DNA from: Pseudomonadota bacterium
GTDB taxonomy: Bacteria > Pseudomonadota > Alphaproteobacteria > Caulobacterales > Caulobacteraceae
Direction of reading: 5' to 3'
Assembly: GCA_018241995.1 (NCBI GenBank)
Contig: JAFECT010000006.1
Coordinates: 248,001 to 312,000, forward strand
DNA: 64,000 bases
Positions 51,463-60,202 of the stretch are shown one piece after another (position 1 is the stretch's first letter; each line of letters opens with the position of its first letter). The translations under genes were made by a program, and so were the position numbers. The notes beneath the pieces were generated by a model. That model did no database searches and was not told where the DNA came from. It saw nothing but the letters and a program-made list of their open reading frames with translations.

Positions 51463-52239
51463 ATGATTGCGAATGCGTATCTGAACCGCCATGGCGGACG
51501 TTTGGCGGCTGTCCTTTTCACGGGCGTGATTTCTGCGAGCGTGGCGCTCGGGACCGCGCGGGCCGATGTGGCCCCGACCCCTGCCGCGGCGGCTGTCACT
51601 CAGATGCTGTTCGGCACGCTGAAGACCAATCCGGTGGTCGTGCCTCAGGCCAAGCCGGCGCCGGTGATCGCTTTCACCGATCCACTGCCCGGACACGAGA
51701 TCAACTCGCCCTTCGGCATGCGTGAGCTGGAGACTGAGAACCACGCCCGCGTCCACGAAGGCGTCGACATCGCCGCCCCGATCGGTTCGGACATTCACGC
51801 CACGGCCGACGGCACCGTGGTGCGCGCGGGCCTGTCGCAGTCGTACGGAAACTTCGTCGAGATCGACCACGGCGACGGCATCACCTCCTTCTACGCCCAC
51901 ATGGTGCGCCCGGCCGCGGTCAAGGCCGGTGAGAAGGTGAGCGAGGGCGAAGTGCTGGGCCACGTCGGCTCCACCGGCCACTCCACCGGCCCGCACCTGC
52001 ACTTCGAGATTCGCAAGAACGGCGATCACTTCGATCCGGCCCTGTTCATGGGCCACGCCTTCATGAAGCTGGCCGACCTGCCGTTCGTGCGCTCGGCCGA
52101 GACCGGCTTCGGCAACTGGAAGGCCAAGGTGGTCAAGGCCGCCTGGCACGGCCGCACCCGCTACGCCTCCACGGGCGGCCGCGTGCATCACGCCTATGGC
52201 CACGGCGGCGGCTTCGGCCGCTCCATGCACGCGCGCTGA
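51463..52239 (+). CDS. M23 family (LytM-type) metallopeptidase
   Basis: 258 residues. Signal peptide ends near ISASVALGTARA, so the enzyme is periplasmic. The peptidase core has PLPGHEINSPFGMRELETEN, the zinc ligands in RVHEGVDIAAPIG and GPHLHFEIRKNG, and the structural histidine in SFYAHMVRPAAV. M23 enzymes cleave peptide cross-bridges of peptidoglycan or activate amidases. No LysM or coiled-coil domain, and the His/Gly-rich tail HHAYGHGGGFGRSMHAR is unusual and could bind metal. All zinc ligands remain, so it is probably active. Confidence 0.9.
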   Translation: MIANAYLNRHGGRLAAVLFTGVISASVALGTARADVAPTPAAAAVTQMLFGTLKTNPVVVPQAKPAPVIAFTDPLPGHEINSPFGMRELETENHARVHEGVDIAAPIGSDIHATADGTVVRAGLSQSYGNFVEIDHGDGITSFYAHMVRPAAVKAGEKVSEGEVLGHVGSTGHSTGPHLHFEIRKNGDHFDPALFMGHAFMKLADLPFVRSAETGFGNWKAKVVKAAWHGRTRYASTGGRVHHAYGHGGGFGRSMHAR

Positions 52240-52286
52240 TTTAAGCCGGCGGCGGCCTTTCCCGCCGCAGGCCGGACGACCATATG

Positions 52287-52321
52287 CCCCTTCGCCGGAG
52301 CCCGCCGGCGAAGGGGTTTTT
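52287..52321 (+). terminator. Strong terminator whose 3' arm holds the next gene's ribosome site
   Basis: Perfect 12-bp stem CCCCTTCGCCGG (52287-52298) / CCGGCGAAGGGG (52305-52316), loop AGCCCG, then five T (52317-52321). The ATG of the aldo/keto reductase begins two bases after the T-run, and its AAGGGG ribosome site (52311-52316) is inside the stem. Confidence 0.88.
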
Positions 52322-52322
52322 C

Positions 52323-53375
52323 ATGCGCTACAACCAGCTCGGCCGCACCGGCCTCTACGTCTCAGAAATCTGCCTGGGAACCATGACCTTCGGCGGGGAG
52401 TCCGACAAAGGCATCTGGGGCGCCATCGGCAGCCTGGGCCAGGACGAGGTCGACGCCGTGATCGGCCGCGCGCTCGCCGCCGGCGTCAATTTCATCGATA
52501 CGGCCGACGTCTACGCCTACGGCAATTCCGAGACTCTGACCGGCCAGGCGCTGAAGAACCTGGGCGTGAAGCGCAAGGACGTGGTGCTGGCCACCAAGGT
52601 CTTCGGCGAGATGGGCCCGGGGCCCAACGACCGGGGCGCCTCACGCGGGCACATCATGGATTCGATCCAGACCTCGCTGGAGCGGCTGCAGACCGATCAC
52701 GTCGACCTCTACCAGATCCACGCCACCGACCTGATCACCCCCATCGACGAGACGTTGCGTGCCTTCGACGACCTGATCAGCCAGGGCCTGGTCCGCTACA
52801 TCGGGGTGTCGAACCAGATGGCCTGGCGCATCGCCAAGTCGCTGGGCGTCAGCGAGCGCCAGGGCTGGGCACGCTATGAGACCATCCAGGCCTACTACTC
52901 CATCGCCGGACGCGATCTGGAGCGTGAGCTGGTCCCGCTGATGCAGGAGGAGAAGCTGGGCCTCATGGTGTGGTCGCCCCTGGCCGGCGGGCTGCTGTCG
53001 GGCAAGTTCGGCCCGGGCGCGCCTGCCGATGCGCAGGGCCGCCGCGCGAACTTCGACTTCCCGCCGGTGGACAAGGACCGCGCCTGGGCCTGCGTGGCCG
53101 CCATGCGCGAGATCGGCGACAGGCACGGCGTTTCAGTCGCGCGCGTCGCCCTGGCCTGGATCCTATCCAAGCCGTTCGTCACCTCGATCATCATCGGGGC
53201 CAAGAACACCCGGCAGCTCGACGACAATCTGGCGGCCACCGGCCTGACGCTGAGCGTCGAGGAACTGGCGAAGCTCGACGAAGTCTCGGCCCTGCCGGCG
53301 GAGTACCCGGGCTGGATGGTCGGCCGCCAGAACGCTGCGCGCGTGCCCAAGCCGTTCGAGCCCAAGGCGCAATAG
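52323..53375 (+). CDS. Aldo/keto reductase
   Basis: 350 residues, NADPH-dependent TIM-barrel reductase. Catalytic tetrad: Asp and Tyr in FIDTADVYAYGNSE, Lys in VVLATKVFGEMGPG and His in VDLYQIHATDLI. Also MRYNQLGRTGLYVSEICLGT at the start and the cofactor-binding end ITSIIIGAKNTRQLDDNLAA-like pattern. It reduces aldehydes or ketones; substrate unknown. I chose ATG 52323. The alternative ATG at 52284 would add 13 residues (MPLRRSPPAKGFF) and lie inside the hairpin region. No other gene is in the unit. Confidence 0.9.
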   Translation: MRYNQLGRTGLYVSEICLGTMTFGGESDKGIWGAIGSLGQDEVDAVIGRALAAGVNFIDTADVYAYGNSETLTGQALKNLGVKRKDVVLATKVFGEMGPGPNDRGASRGHIMDSIQTSLERLQTDHVDLYQIHATDLITPIDETLRAFDDLISQGLVRYIGVSNQMAWRIAKSLGVSERQGWARYETIQAYYSIAGRDLERELVPLMQEEKLGLMVWSPLAGGLLSGKFGPGAPADAQGRRANFDFPPVDKDRAWACVAAMREIGDRHGVSVARVALAWILSKPFVTSIIIGAKNTRQLDDNLAATGLTLSVEELAKLDEVSALPAEYPGWMVGRQNAARVPKPFEPKAQ

Positions 53376-53456
53376 CTGCGCGAAACGGCCACGCTTTCGC
53401 CGCGGTCGCGCTTAGTCTACCCCTTCGCACATCCGCACTCGTGGGGAGGCCGGACC

Positions 53457-54113
53457 ATGGCCATGTTTTCGCGTCGCGCTTTCGCCCTGGCCGTCCTGGC
53501 CGCAACCGCCGTCGCCGGCCCGGCCATGGCGGCCGAGAAGCTGGTCCCGCTGACCAAGGTGTTTCCGTACCTTGAGCAGTACCTGAAGATCCCGCCGGCT
53601 CAGCGGAGCCGGTTCGTGGTGGCCTACCGGATGCTGCAGGGCGGCAAGCCGGTGTCCGGGGTCAAGTTATGGATCGTCGAAGGCGCCACCCGCACGCCGA
53701 TCGCCTTGGCCGCCGACGGCAAGGTGATGTCCCTGCCCAACCTGCACCAGGTCCAGACCGCCCAGCTGGCGGCGGACGCGCCGCCGCAGGGGAAGTTCGG
53801 CATCAATTTCGACATCGAGCCGCTGATCATTCCCGGCACGGACATGGATGCGGGGGCGCTGGCGGCTTCGATCGATCAGGCGCAGGCCGGCGCCAAGAAG
53901 GCCGCCGGCCTGATGGGCTTCGCGGTGCCGAACATGGAGCGCATCTACTTCAGCGGCGTCTCCGGCGGGGAGATCGTCTGGGCGGACGGCAAGCGTACGG
54001 CCATGGCCATCTCGCACGGCATGCCGGTGTTCGACGCCGCAACCGGGCGCAAAGCCATGGCGGTGCATTTCGCCAAGGCGCCGACCCGCATGAGCATCGG
54101 CCCCGCGAAGTAG
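53457..54113 (+). CDS. Secreted hypothetical protein, possible Tat signal
   Basis: 218 residues. The N-terminus FSRRAFALAVLAATAVAGPA has a twin-arginine (SRRxF) motif followed by a hydrophobic stretch and AMAA cleavage site, so Tat export is possible. The mature part is alpha/beta: TKVFPYLEQYLKIPPAQRSR, FVVAYRMLQGGKPVSGVKLW, then FGINFDIEPLIIPGTDMDAG. I do not recognise the family. Start at 53457 with GGGGAGG ahead. Monocistronic, convergent with the next membrane gene. Confidence 0.7.
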   Translation: MAMFSRRAFALAVLAATAVAGPAMAAEKLVPLTKVFPYLEQYLKIPPAQRSRFVVAYRMLQGGKPVSGVKLWIVEGATRTPIALAADGKVMSLPNLHQVQTAQLAADAPPQGKFGINFDIEPLIIPGTDMDAGALAASIDQAQAGAKKAAGLMGFAVPNMERIYFSGVSGGEIVWADGKRTAMAISHGMPVFDAATGRKAMAVHFAKAPTRMSIGPAK

Positions 54114-54124
54114 GGTGGCGGCGG

Positions 54125-54517
54125 CTAGGCTCGCGCCAGCCGCCAGCCGCGCCCGGCCAGGAAGGCCATGGCGCCGACCACCAGGATACGCAGCACCAGG
54201 AACCAGATCGGGTGCGGCCACACCACGTGCAGTAGCACCACGCCCGCCGCCATGACCCCGCCCACCAGCCAGGCCGGCCAGCCCGGCTCGCCGGTCGAGC
54301 GCACCGCGATATTGGCGGCGAGCGCGGTCGCCGCGCCCCAGCCGAACAGCTTGATGATGGTGGCCAGGATCTTCACCGGGGCGGTGGCGCCCAGCGCACG
54401 GTTCATGTCCACGCTGATCGGCGGCGGATCGATGTAGTCGGCCGCCCAGGCCACCAGTATGGCGGCCAGCAGGCCGAAGATGATGGCCACGGCGATGCCG
54501 AGCACGCCCCTGTTCAT
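54125..54517 (-). CDS. Small multi-TM membrane protein, unknown
   Basis: 130 residues. Four TM helices: VLGIAVAIIFGLLAAILVAW, VKILATIIKLFGWGAATALA, PAWLVGGVMAAGVVLLHVVW and FLVLRILVVGAMAFLAGRGW. Soluble loop after helix 1 contains YIDPPPISVDMNRALGATAP. No name for the family. ATG 54517 is preferred to a TTG two codons earlier. Confidence 0.72.
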   Translation of the reverse strand: MNRGVLGIAVAIIFGLLAAILVAWAADYIDPPPISVDMNRALGATAPVKILATIIKLFGWGAATALAANIAVRSTGEPGWPAWLVGGVMAAGVVLLHVVWPHPIWFLVLRILVVGAMAFLAGRGWRLARA

Positions 54518-54606
54518 ACGCAAGGCTCCCCTTCGCGCCGGACCCTGTCGCGGGACCCGCCGCGCGTCAACTCGACGGGCGCGGATTTCCCCGCCATAGG
54601 GAAGGC

Positions 54607-55590
54607 ATGGCCAGAGTTCTCACGGGCGCCCTGGGCGCTGTCCTGCTCCTGATCGTGCTCCTGATCGCCGCCGGCGGCGCGCGCGCCCTGGCGTCGCCTC
54701 GGCCACCCTTGCGCGGCGAGCTGGTCGACATCGGCGGCCGGCGCCTGCGCATCGTCTGCGAAGGGCCGAAGTCCGACCTGCCCCTGGTGGTGACCGAGTC
54801 CGGCATCTTCGGCTTCGCCGCCGACTGGGGCGAGGTGCAGAAGGCGTTGGCGGCCCAGGGCATCCGCAGCTGCGCCTACGACCGCGCAGGCCTCGGCTTT
54901 TCCGACCGCGGCCCAAGTCCCCGTGACGGCCTGGCCATCGTCACCGATCTTGAGAAGCTGCTGAAGGCGCACGGCGAGACCGGGCCCCTGGTGCTGGTCG
55001 GCCATTCCATGGCGGGCCTGCACACCCGCTTGTTCGCCCTGCGCAACCCGGATCGGGTCAAGGGCCTGGTGCTGGTGGACGCCATGTCGCCGGACGTGGC
55101 CATGACGGGCCAGGGCCGCCAGCGACTGGAGACCTTCAACACCTTCGCCAACCAGGTGCGGCTGATGTCGTCGCTCGGCGTGCTCAAGGCCATTGCGCCC
55201 AAGCAGGGCGACACCATTGAGCTGAAGGGCGCCGCCCACGACGAGAAGGTCTGGTTCTTCGGCGACAACCGCTTCAACCAGGTCGGTGCGGAAGAAACCC
55301 ATCAGGCCGGGGCCGCCGCGGCCCAGGCCCTGGCCGCAGGTCGCCTGAGCCCCGACCTGCCGGTGGCCGTCGTCACGGAGGGCCCGAAGGAGGTCGGACA
55401 GTCGGACTGGGGCAAGGGCCGCAATCAGGCGGCGCTGCAGTCCAAGCACGGCTTCGTCGAAAACGTCGAGGGCGCGAGCCACGCCAACTTGCTCGGCTAC
55501 AACCACGCCGGCGTGATCGTGCATGCGGTGCGCCAGGTCATGGACGCGGCCGGATACGGCGCCAAGCTTCAGCTGGAGCCCGGCAAGTGA
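54607..55590 (+). CDS. Alpha/beta hydrolase
   Basis: 327 residues. N-terminal TM/signal segment VLLLIVLLIAAGGARALASP, then a hydrolase fold: LPLVVTESGIFGFAADWGEV, CAYDRAGLGFSDRGPSPRDG, the nucleophile elbow LVLVGHSMAGLHTRLFALRN (Ser in GHSMAG), and the catalytic His in EGASHANLLGYN. Probably periplasmic or membrane-anchored esterase or lipase. The stop overlaps the ABC ATPase start (GTGA), so it forms an operon with the exporter. Confidence 0.87.
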   Translation: MARVLTGALGAVLLLIVLLIAAGGARALASPRPPLRGELVDIGGRRLRIVCEGPKSDLPLVVTESGIFGFAADWGEVQKALAAQGIRSCAYDRAGLGFSDRGPSPRDGLAIVTDLEKLLKAHGETGPLVLVGHSMAGLHTRLFALRNPDRVKGLVLVDAMSPDVAMTGQGRQRLETFNTFANQVRLMSSLGVLKAIAPKQGDTIELKGAAHDEKVWFFGDNRFNQVGAEETHQAGAAAAQALAAGRLSPDLPVAVVTEGPKEVGQSDWGKGRNQAALQSKHGFVENVEGASHANLLGYNHAGVIVHAVRQVMDAAGYGAKLQLEPGK

Positions 55591-56513
55591 GCGCCGCTCT
55601 GAGCCTCGACCGCATCGGCAAACGCTACGGTGATTTCCAGGCGGTCCGGGACCTGAGTTTCGAGGTTCCGGCAGGGTCGATCTGCGGGTTCCTGGGACCC
55701 AACGGCGCGGGCAAGACCTCGACCATCCGCATGATCCTGGGCCTGTCCCAGCCCACCTCGGGCGCCCTGTCGGTGCTGGGCGCCGGCGACGGGCGCAAGG
55801 TGCGCGACCGCATCGGCTTCCTGCCCGAGGAGCGCGGCCTCTATCGCAAGATGACGCCCGTGGACGCCATCGCCTTCTTCGCCGGGATGAAGGGCCTGCC
55901 GCTGGGCGAGGGGCGCAGGCGGGCGAAGGTGATGCTGGAGGCGCAAGGTCTCGGCGCCTCGATGAAGAAGCCGATGAAGGCCCTGTCCAAGGGCATGGCC
56001 CAGAAGGTCCAGCTGATCGCCGCCGTGGCGCATGAGCCGGAGCTGGTGATCCTCGACGAGCCGTTCTCCGGCCTCGACCCCGTCAACCAGCAGGGCCTGG
56101 AGCAGATGATCCGGGGCCTGGCCGCGAAGGGCTCGACCGTCCTGTTCTCGACCCATGTGATGCAGCACGCCGAGCGCCTGTGCGAAAAGGTCGTGCTGCT
56201 GGCCCAGGGGCGAAAGGTGTTCGAGGGCGATGTGCCCGCCGCGCGCGCCTCGGCCCCGCGCTATCTCGAGCTCGACGGCCGCATCGAGGCCGCCGACGTC
56301 GCGGGCTTGCCGGGCGTCGCCTCCGTCGACAGCACGCCGCTGGAGCATGGCGAAGAGGGTGTGATGGTCCATCGCGCCTCCCTGGCGCCTGGCGCCGATC
56401 CGCAGGCCGCGCTCAAGGCCGCCTTCGCGCGGGGCCTCGACGTGCGCCGCTTCGAGCTGAAGGAGCCCAGCCTGCACGACGCCTTCATCGTCCTGACCGG
56501 AGGCGCCGCATGA
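55587..56513 (+). CDS. ABC transporter ATP-binding protein (NatA-type)
   Basis: 308 residues. Walker A GPNGAGKTSTIRMI, Q loop GLSQPTSG, signature AKGMAQKVQLIAA (variant of LSGGQ: LSKGMAQ) and Walker B LVILDEPFSGLD followed by the His of VLFSTHVMQHAE. The C-terminal ~80 residues form the extra domain found in NatA/DrrA-type exporters. With the downstream permease it makes an exporter. GTG start overlaps the hydrolase gene; its stop overlaps the permease gene by ATGA. Substrate unknown. Confidence 0.93.
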   Translation: MSAALSLDRIGKRYGDFQAVRDLSFEVPAGSICGFLGPNGAGKTSTIRMILGLSQPTSGALSVLGAGDGRKVRDRIGFLPEERGLYRKMTPVDAIAFFAGMKGLPLGEGRRRAKVMLEAQGLGASMKKPMKALSKGMAQKVQLIAAVAHEPELVILDEPFSGLDPVNQQGLEQMIRGLAAKGSTVLFSTHVMQHAERLCEKVVLLAQGRKVFEGDVPAARASAPRYLELDGRIEAADVAGLPGVASVDSTPLEHGEEGVMVHRASLAPGADPQAALKAAFARGLDVRRFELKEPSLHDAFIVLTGGAA

Positions 56514-57952
56514 GGCGGGTCCTGCTCATCGCCCGGCGCGAATACGCCGCCTACACTCGCACGGTCGGCTTCTGGCTGTCGCTGGTGCTGGCGCCTTCGA
56601 TCATGGCCATGTCGATCTTCGGGGCGACCGCCCTGAAGAACTCGACCCCAAGCCGCGCCGTCGCGGTCGCTGACTACACCGGCCAGGGCACGGGCGCGGC
56701 GCTAGGCCATTCGTTTGACGACACCTGGCGCCAGAGCCAGGCGAGAGCGCTCTCCACCGCCGCGAGCGCCGAGGCCGGCAAGGCCGGCGCTGACGAGGTT
56801 CGCTCCGTAGCCCTCAGGGACGGACCCGACGCCGGCTTCAAGGCGCTGCAGCGTGTCGCGCCCCATGCGGCGGCCGGCTACCACGCCACCCGCCCGCCGG
56901 TGCGTGTGGTCGAGGCGCCGGCTCCGGTGAAGACCGCCAAGGACGCCGATGCCGCCGAGGCCGCCGCGCGCCGCTTCGTGGCCGGCGAGAGCAGCAAGAC
57001 CGCCACCGTGGACGCCATCGCCGTTCTCCGGCTCAAGAACGGCCAGCCGGTCGTGCGCCTATGGACCGTGCGCGCCGCCGACGACGCCTCTGCCGGCGCG
57101 GTTCGCGACGCGATGAAGGACGTCGTGCGCGAGCAAAGGCTGGCCGCCGCGGGCGTCGACGCCGCCACGGTGCGCGCCATCGACGATGCACGGCCGGACG
57201 TCGAACTGCTGTCACCCGCGGCGGCTTCGGGCGGCGCAGTCAGCCTGAAGGACCGCCTGCCGACCTACGTCGGCTTCGGCGCGGGCTTCCTGCTGTGGAC
57301 CCTGGTGCTGACCGGCGCCGGGATTCTGCTGAACAGCGTAATGGAGGAGAAGTCCACGCGCGTCCTGGAGGTGCTGCTGTCCTCGGCCGACACGGGGGAG
57401 ATCATCGCCGGCAAGGTGCTGGGCGTGGCCTGTATCGCGCTCAGCGTCATGGCGGTGTGGGCGGCGCTTGGGCTGGGCGCTCTGACCTCCAAGTTCCCGG
57501 ACGCCATGGCCTACATCGGGCCGATCCTGTCCGACGGGCCGTTCTGGCTGCTGACCGCGGTCTATTTCGCGGGCGGCTACCTGATGTACGGCGTGCTGTT
57601 CGCGGCCATCGGCGCCTTCTGCGAGACCCCCCGCGACGCCCAGACCCTGCTGGGGCCGATGATGATGTTCCTGATGGTGCCGCTGTTCGTGCTGCAGTTC
57701 GGCATCCGCGCGCCCGACATGGCCCTGTTCCGGATCCTGTCGTGGGTTCCGTTCTTCACCCCGTTCCTGATGCCCGCGCGCCTGGCCGCGCATCCGCCGG
57801 CCATGGAGATCGCGGGAACCATCGCCGGCATGGCTGTTCTGGCCGCGGTGATGATGTGGATCGGCGGTCGGGCCTTCCGCACCGGCGCCCTCTCCAGCGG
57901 CGCGGTGGGCTTGAAGGGCGTGATCGCGGCCATGACCGGCAAGCAGGGCTAG
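56510..57952 (+). CDS. ABC transporter permease (NatB/ABC-2 type)
   Basis: 480 residues. N-terminal TM helix (VGFWLSLVLAPSIMAMSIFG), a ~200-residue extracytoplasmic domain rich in alanine, then five or six TM helices: VGFGAGFLLWTLVLTGAGIL, GVACIALSVMAVWAALGLGA, GGYLMYGVLFAAIGAFCETP and MAVLAAVMMWIGGRAFRTGA. The conserved EKSTRVLEVLLSSADTGEII block after TM2 is typical of NatB/YhaP. It pairs with the ATPase before it. Exported molecule not predictable. Confidence 0.9.
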   Translation: MRRVLLIARREYAAYTRTVGFWLSLVLAPSIMAMSIFGATALKNSTPSRAVAVADYTGQGTGAALGHSFDDTWRQSQARALSTAASAEAGKAGADEVRSVALRDGPDAGFKALQRVAPHAAAGYHATRPPVRVVEAPAPVKTAKDADAAEAAARRFVAGESSKTATVDAIAVLRLKNGQPVVRLWTVRAADDASAGAVRDAMKDVVREQRLAAAGVDAATVRAIDDARPDVELLSPAAASGGAVSLKDRLPTYVGFGAGFLLWTLVLTGAGILLNSVMEEKSTRVLEVLLSSADTGEIIAGKVLGVACIALSVMAVWAALGLGALTSKFPDAMAYIGPILSDGPFWLLTAVYFAGGYLMYGVLFAAIGAFCETPRDAQTLLGPMMMFLMVPLFVLQFGIRAPDMALFRILSWVPFFTPFLMPARLAAHPPAMEIAGTIAGMAVLAAVMMWIGGRAFRTGALSSGAVGLKGVIAAMTGKQG

Positions 57953-57978
57953 GGCTAAGGCCGCGCCAGAAACGTCGA

Positions 57979-58008
57979 AAGCCGCCCCCGTTCGCGAAGG
58001 GGCGGCTT
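57979..58008. terminator. Bidirectional terminator between the ABC permease and rpsU
   Basis: Stem AAGCCGCCCC / GGGGCGGCTT with loop CGTTCGCGA in the 111-bp gap between convergent genes. Short T-runs on either side make it usable in both directions. Confidence 0.7.
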
Positions 58009-58063
58009 CCAGACTTGTGCGAGAGAGAAAGATCGGCGAGCGCGGCGGACGGCCGCGCTCAGC

Positions 58064-58282
58064 TTACTTCTTGGCGACGAGGCCTTCGCGTTGAGCCCGC
58101 TTGCGGGCCAGCTTGCGCGCGCGGCGCACGGCTTCGGCTTTCTGACGCGCCCGCTTTTCGGAGGGCTTTTCGTAGTGCACGTGCCGCTTCATTTCGCGGA
58201 ACGAGCCTTCACGCTGCATCTTCTTCTTCAGGGCCTTGAGCGCCTGATCGACGTTGTTGTCGCGAACGAAAATCTGAACCAG
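58064..58282 (-). CDS. rpsU: 30S ribosomal protein S21 (non-canonical start)
   Basis: 72 residues. The L of the initiation codon is followed by [20 protein letters not shown], then [20 protein letters not shown] and a long basic helix ending [10 protein letters not shown]21 helps the 30S subunit find the mRNA start. The likely start is CTG at 58282, preceded by AGGAG with normal spacing. The GTG at 58312 lies before that AGGAG and gives a 10-residue extension not seen in S21. Annotation pipelines may choose the GTG. Monocistronic. Confidence 0.92.
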   Translation of the reverse strand: MVQIFVRDNNVDQALKALKKKMQREGSFREMKRHVHYEKPSEKRARQKAEAVRRARKLARKRAQREGLVAKK

Positions 58283-58445
58283 GGGTCTCTCTCCTACGGT
58301 CGCCCGCCCCACCGTCCGTGGCTGGCGAACAAAACAGATAGCGCGCCCGGAAGGGGCCTTCCGTGCTTAGGGCGCGCTGGATACAGCAAGGTCCTGAGGA
58401 TGTCTAGGCATGGCGGAGCACGCCTGCGCCTTATATTGTGGGCTT

Positions 58446-59102
58446 ATGAGCGCCACAAACGCCGAGACCAACGACTGGGCCGAGCGCACCCAACAGCTGG
58501 TGCTGGATGCGGCCCTGAAGGAAGCGCCCGCCCGCGGCTGGAATCGTGGGCTGGCCCTGCAGGCCGCCTCCGACTGCGGCCTGGGTGAAGGTGACGCGGA
58601 GCTCTTGCTGCCGCACGGCGCGCGTGACCTGGCCGCGCTCCTGTCGCGGCGGCATGACGCGCGGGCCATGGCCGTGCTGGCCGAGATCGACGCGTCGAGC
58701 CTGAAGATCCGCGAACGCATCTTCCGCGCCGTGCAGGCGCGGCTGGACGCCGCGGCTGAGGACGAGGCCGCCGCTCGCCGCTGGGCCGCCTTCCTGGCCC
58801 TGCCCCCCAATGCGCCGCTGGCGCTGAAGCTGACCTGGGAGACCGCGGACCACCTGTGGCGCTGGGCCGGCGACACGGCGACGGACGAAAACCACTATTC
58901 GAAGCGCGCGATCCTGTCGGGCATCCTGATCCCGGCCCTAGGCATCCGCCTGTCGCGCGGGCGCGAGGCGGCCGACGCCTTCGTCTCGGCCCGGATCGAG
59001 AATGTGATGAGCTTCGAGAAGTGGAAGGCGCAGCAGCCCAAGCCGCTCGATACGCTGCGCAGCGTCGCCGGCGCCCTGGGGCGAATGCGCTACGGCCGCT
59101 AG
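58446..59102 (+). CDS. COQ9 family protein
   Basis: 218 residues. All-helical: ERTQQLVLDAALKEAPARGW, LALQAASDCGLGEGDAELLL, the core TWETADHLWRWAGDTATDEN and HYSKRAILSGILIPALGIRL, ending FEKWKAQQPK. The WxxGDxxtDxNxYSKR region is the COQ9 signature. The protein binds lipid and assists ubiquinone biosynthesis at the membrane. ATG 58446 was preferred to a GTG 36 bases upstream. Tail-to-tail with purK, 3 bp apart. Confidence 0.88.
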   Translation: MSATNAETNDWAERTQQLVLDAALKEAPARGWNRGLALQAASDCGLGEGDAELLLPHGARDLAALLSRRHDARAMAVLAEIDASSLKIRERIFRAVQARLDAAAEDEAAARRWAAFLALPPNAPLALKLTWETADHLWRWAGDTATDENHYSKRAILSGILIPALGIRLSRGREAADAFVSARIENVMSFEKWKAQQPKPLDTLRSVAGALGRMRYGR

Positions 59103-59105
59103 CCT

Positions 59106-60197
59106 CTAGCGGACATCGCCCAGCACCCAGTTCACATGCCCCATCTTGCGGCCCGGCCTGGCCTCGCCCTTGCCGTAGAGGTGCAGGCGGGCGTTGGCCT
59201 GGGCGGCCAGCTGGGGCCAGCGGTCGACCTCGGGGCCCAGCAGATTCTCCATGCGCACCGAGGCGCGGGCCTCCGTCGGGCCCAGCGGCCAAGCGGCCAC
59301 GGCGCGGATGTGCTGCTCGAACTGGTCGCAGAGGCAGCCGTCCTGGGTCCAGTGGCCGGTATTGTGCACCCGAGGCGCCACCTCGTTGACCAGCAGCCGA
59401 CCGTCGGCGAGCTCGAACAGCTCCACCCCCAGCACGCCCACATAGTCGAGCCCCTCGACCACCTTGCGTGCGATCGCCTCGGCGTGCGCCTGCACGTCCT
59501 GATAGCCGGGCGCGGGCGCAAGCGTGGTGCGCAGGATGCCGTCGGCGTGGGTGTTCTCGCCGACCGGATAGCAGACCACGTCCCCGTCGCGGCCGCGCAC
59601 AGCGATCACCGACAGCTCGCGCACGAAGTCGGCCTTGGCCTCCAGGATCGCGGGCTTCGAGCCGATGGCGGCGAAGGCGGCCTGGGCCTCGGACGGATCG
59701 CGCACCCAGGCCTGGCCCTTGCCGTCGTAGCCTTCACGACGGGTCTTCAGCAGGGCCGGGCCGCCCCCCAGGGCGCCGAGCGCGGGGCCGATGTCTGAGG
59801 CGTCATGGATGGCTACGAAGTCTACTGTGGGCGCGCCGCAGTCGTTCAGGAAGCGCTTCTCGTCGACGCGGTCCTGGGTGCAGGCCAGGGCGCGGGGACC
59901 GGGCGCGACATCGGCGCCCAGTTCGGCCAGGACCTCCAGCGTGCGGGCCGGCACGTTCTCGAATTCGAAGGTGATGACGTCGGACAGCTCGTGCAGCCGC
60001 TTCAGCGCCGCCGCGTCGTCGTAGCGGGCGTGGATGGCGTGGGCCGCCACGCGAGCGTCGGGCGCCCAGTCGCGCGGCGACAGTACCGCGACGTCGAAAC
60101 CCAGTTGGGTCGCGGCCATGGTCAGCATGCGGCCGAGCTGGCCGCCGCCCAGGATTCCTATGGTCGAGCCCGGCTTGAGCGGCGTACGCGGTTCCAC
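59106..60197 (-). CDS. purK: N5-carboxyaminoimidazole ribonucleotide synthase
   Basis: 363 residues, ATP-grasp enzyme of purine synthesis that carboxylates AIR at N5 using ATP and bicarbonate. N-terminal SIGILGGGQLGRMLTMAATQ-like Rossmann start (read here as GSTIGILGGGQLGRML), FEFENVPARTLEVLAELGAD, the ATP-binding LLKTRREGYDGKGQAWV and the metal site VGVLGVELFELADGRLLVNE leading to APRVHNTGHWTQDGC. GTG start at 60197. It follows purE by 5 bp in one operon. Confidence 0.96.
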   Translation of the reverse strand: MEPRTPLKPGSTIGILGGGQLGRMLTMAATQLGFDVAVLSPRDWAPDARVAAHAIHARYDDAAALKRLHELSDVITFEFENVPARTLEVLAELGADVAPGPRALACTQDRVDEKRFLNDCGAPTVDFVAIHDASDIGPALGALGGGPALLKTRREGYDGKGQAWVRDPSEAQAAFAAIGSKPAILEAKADFVRELSVIAVRGRDGDVVCYPVGENTHADGILRTTLAPAPGYQDVQAHAEAIARKVVEGLDYVGVLGVELFELADGRLLVNEVAPRVHNTGHWTQDGCLCDQFEQHIRAVAAWPLGPTEARASVRMENLLGPEVDRWPQLAAQANARLHLYGKGEARPGRKMGHVNWVLGDVR

Positions 60198-60202
60198 CCG
60201 GC

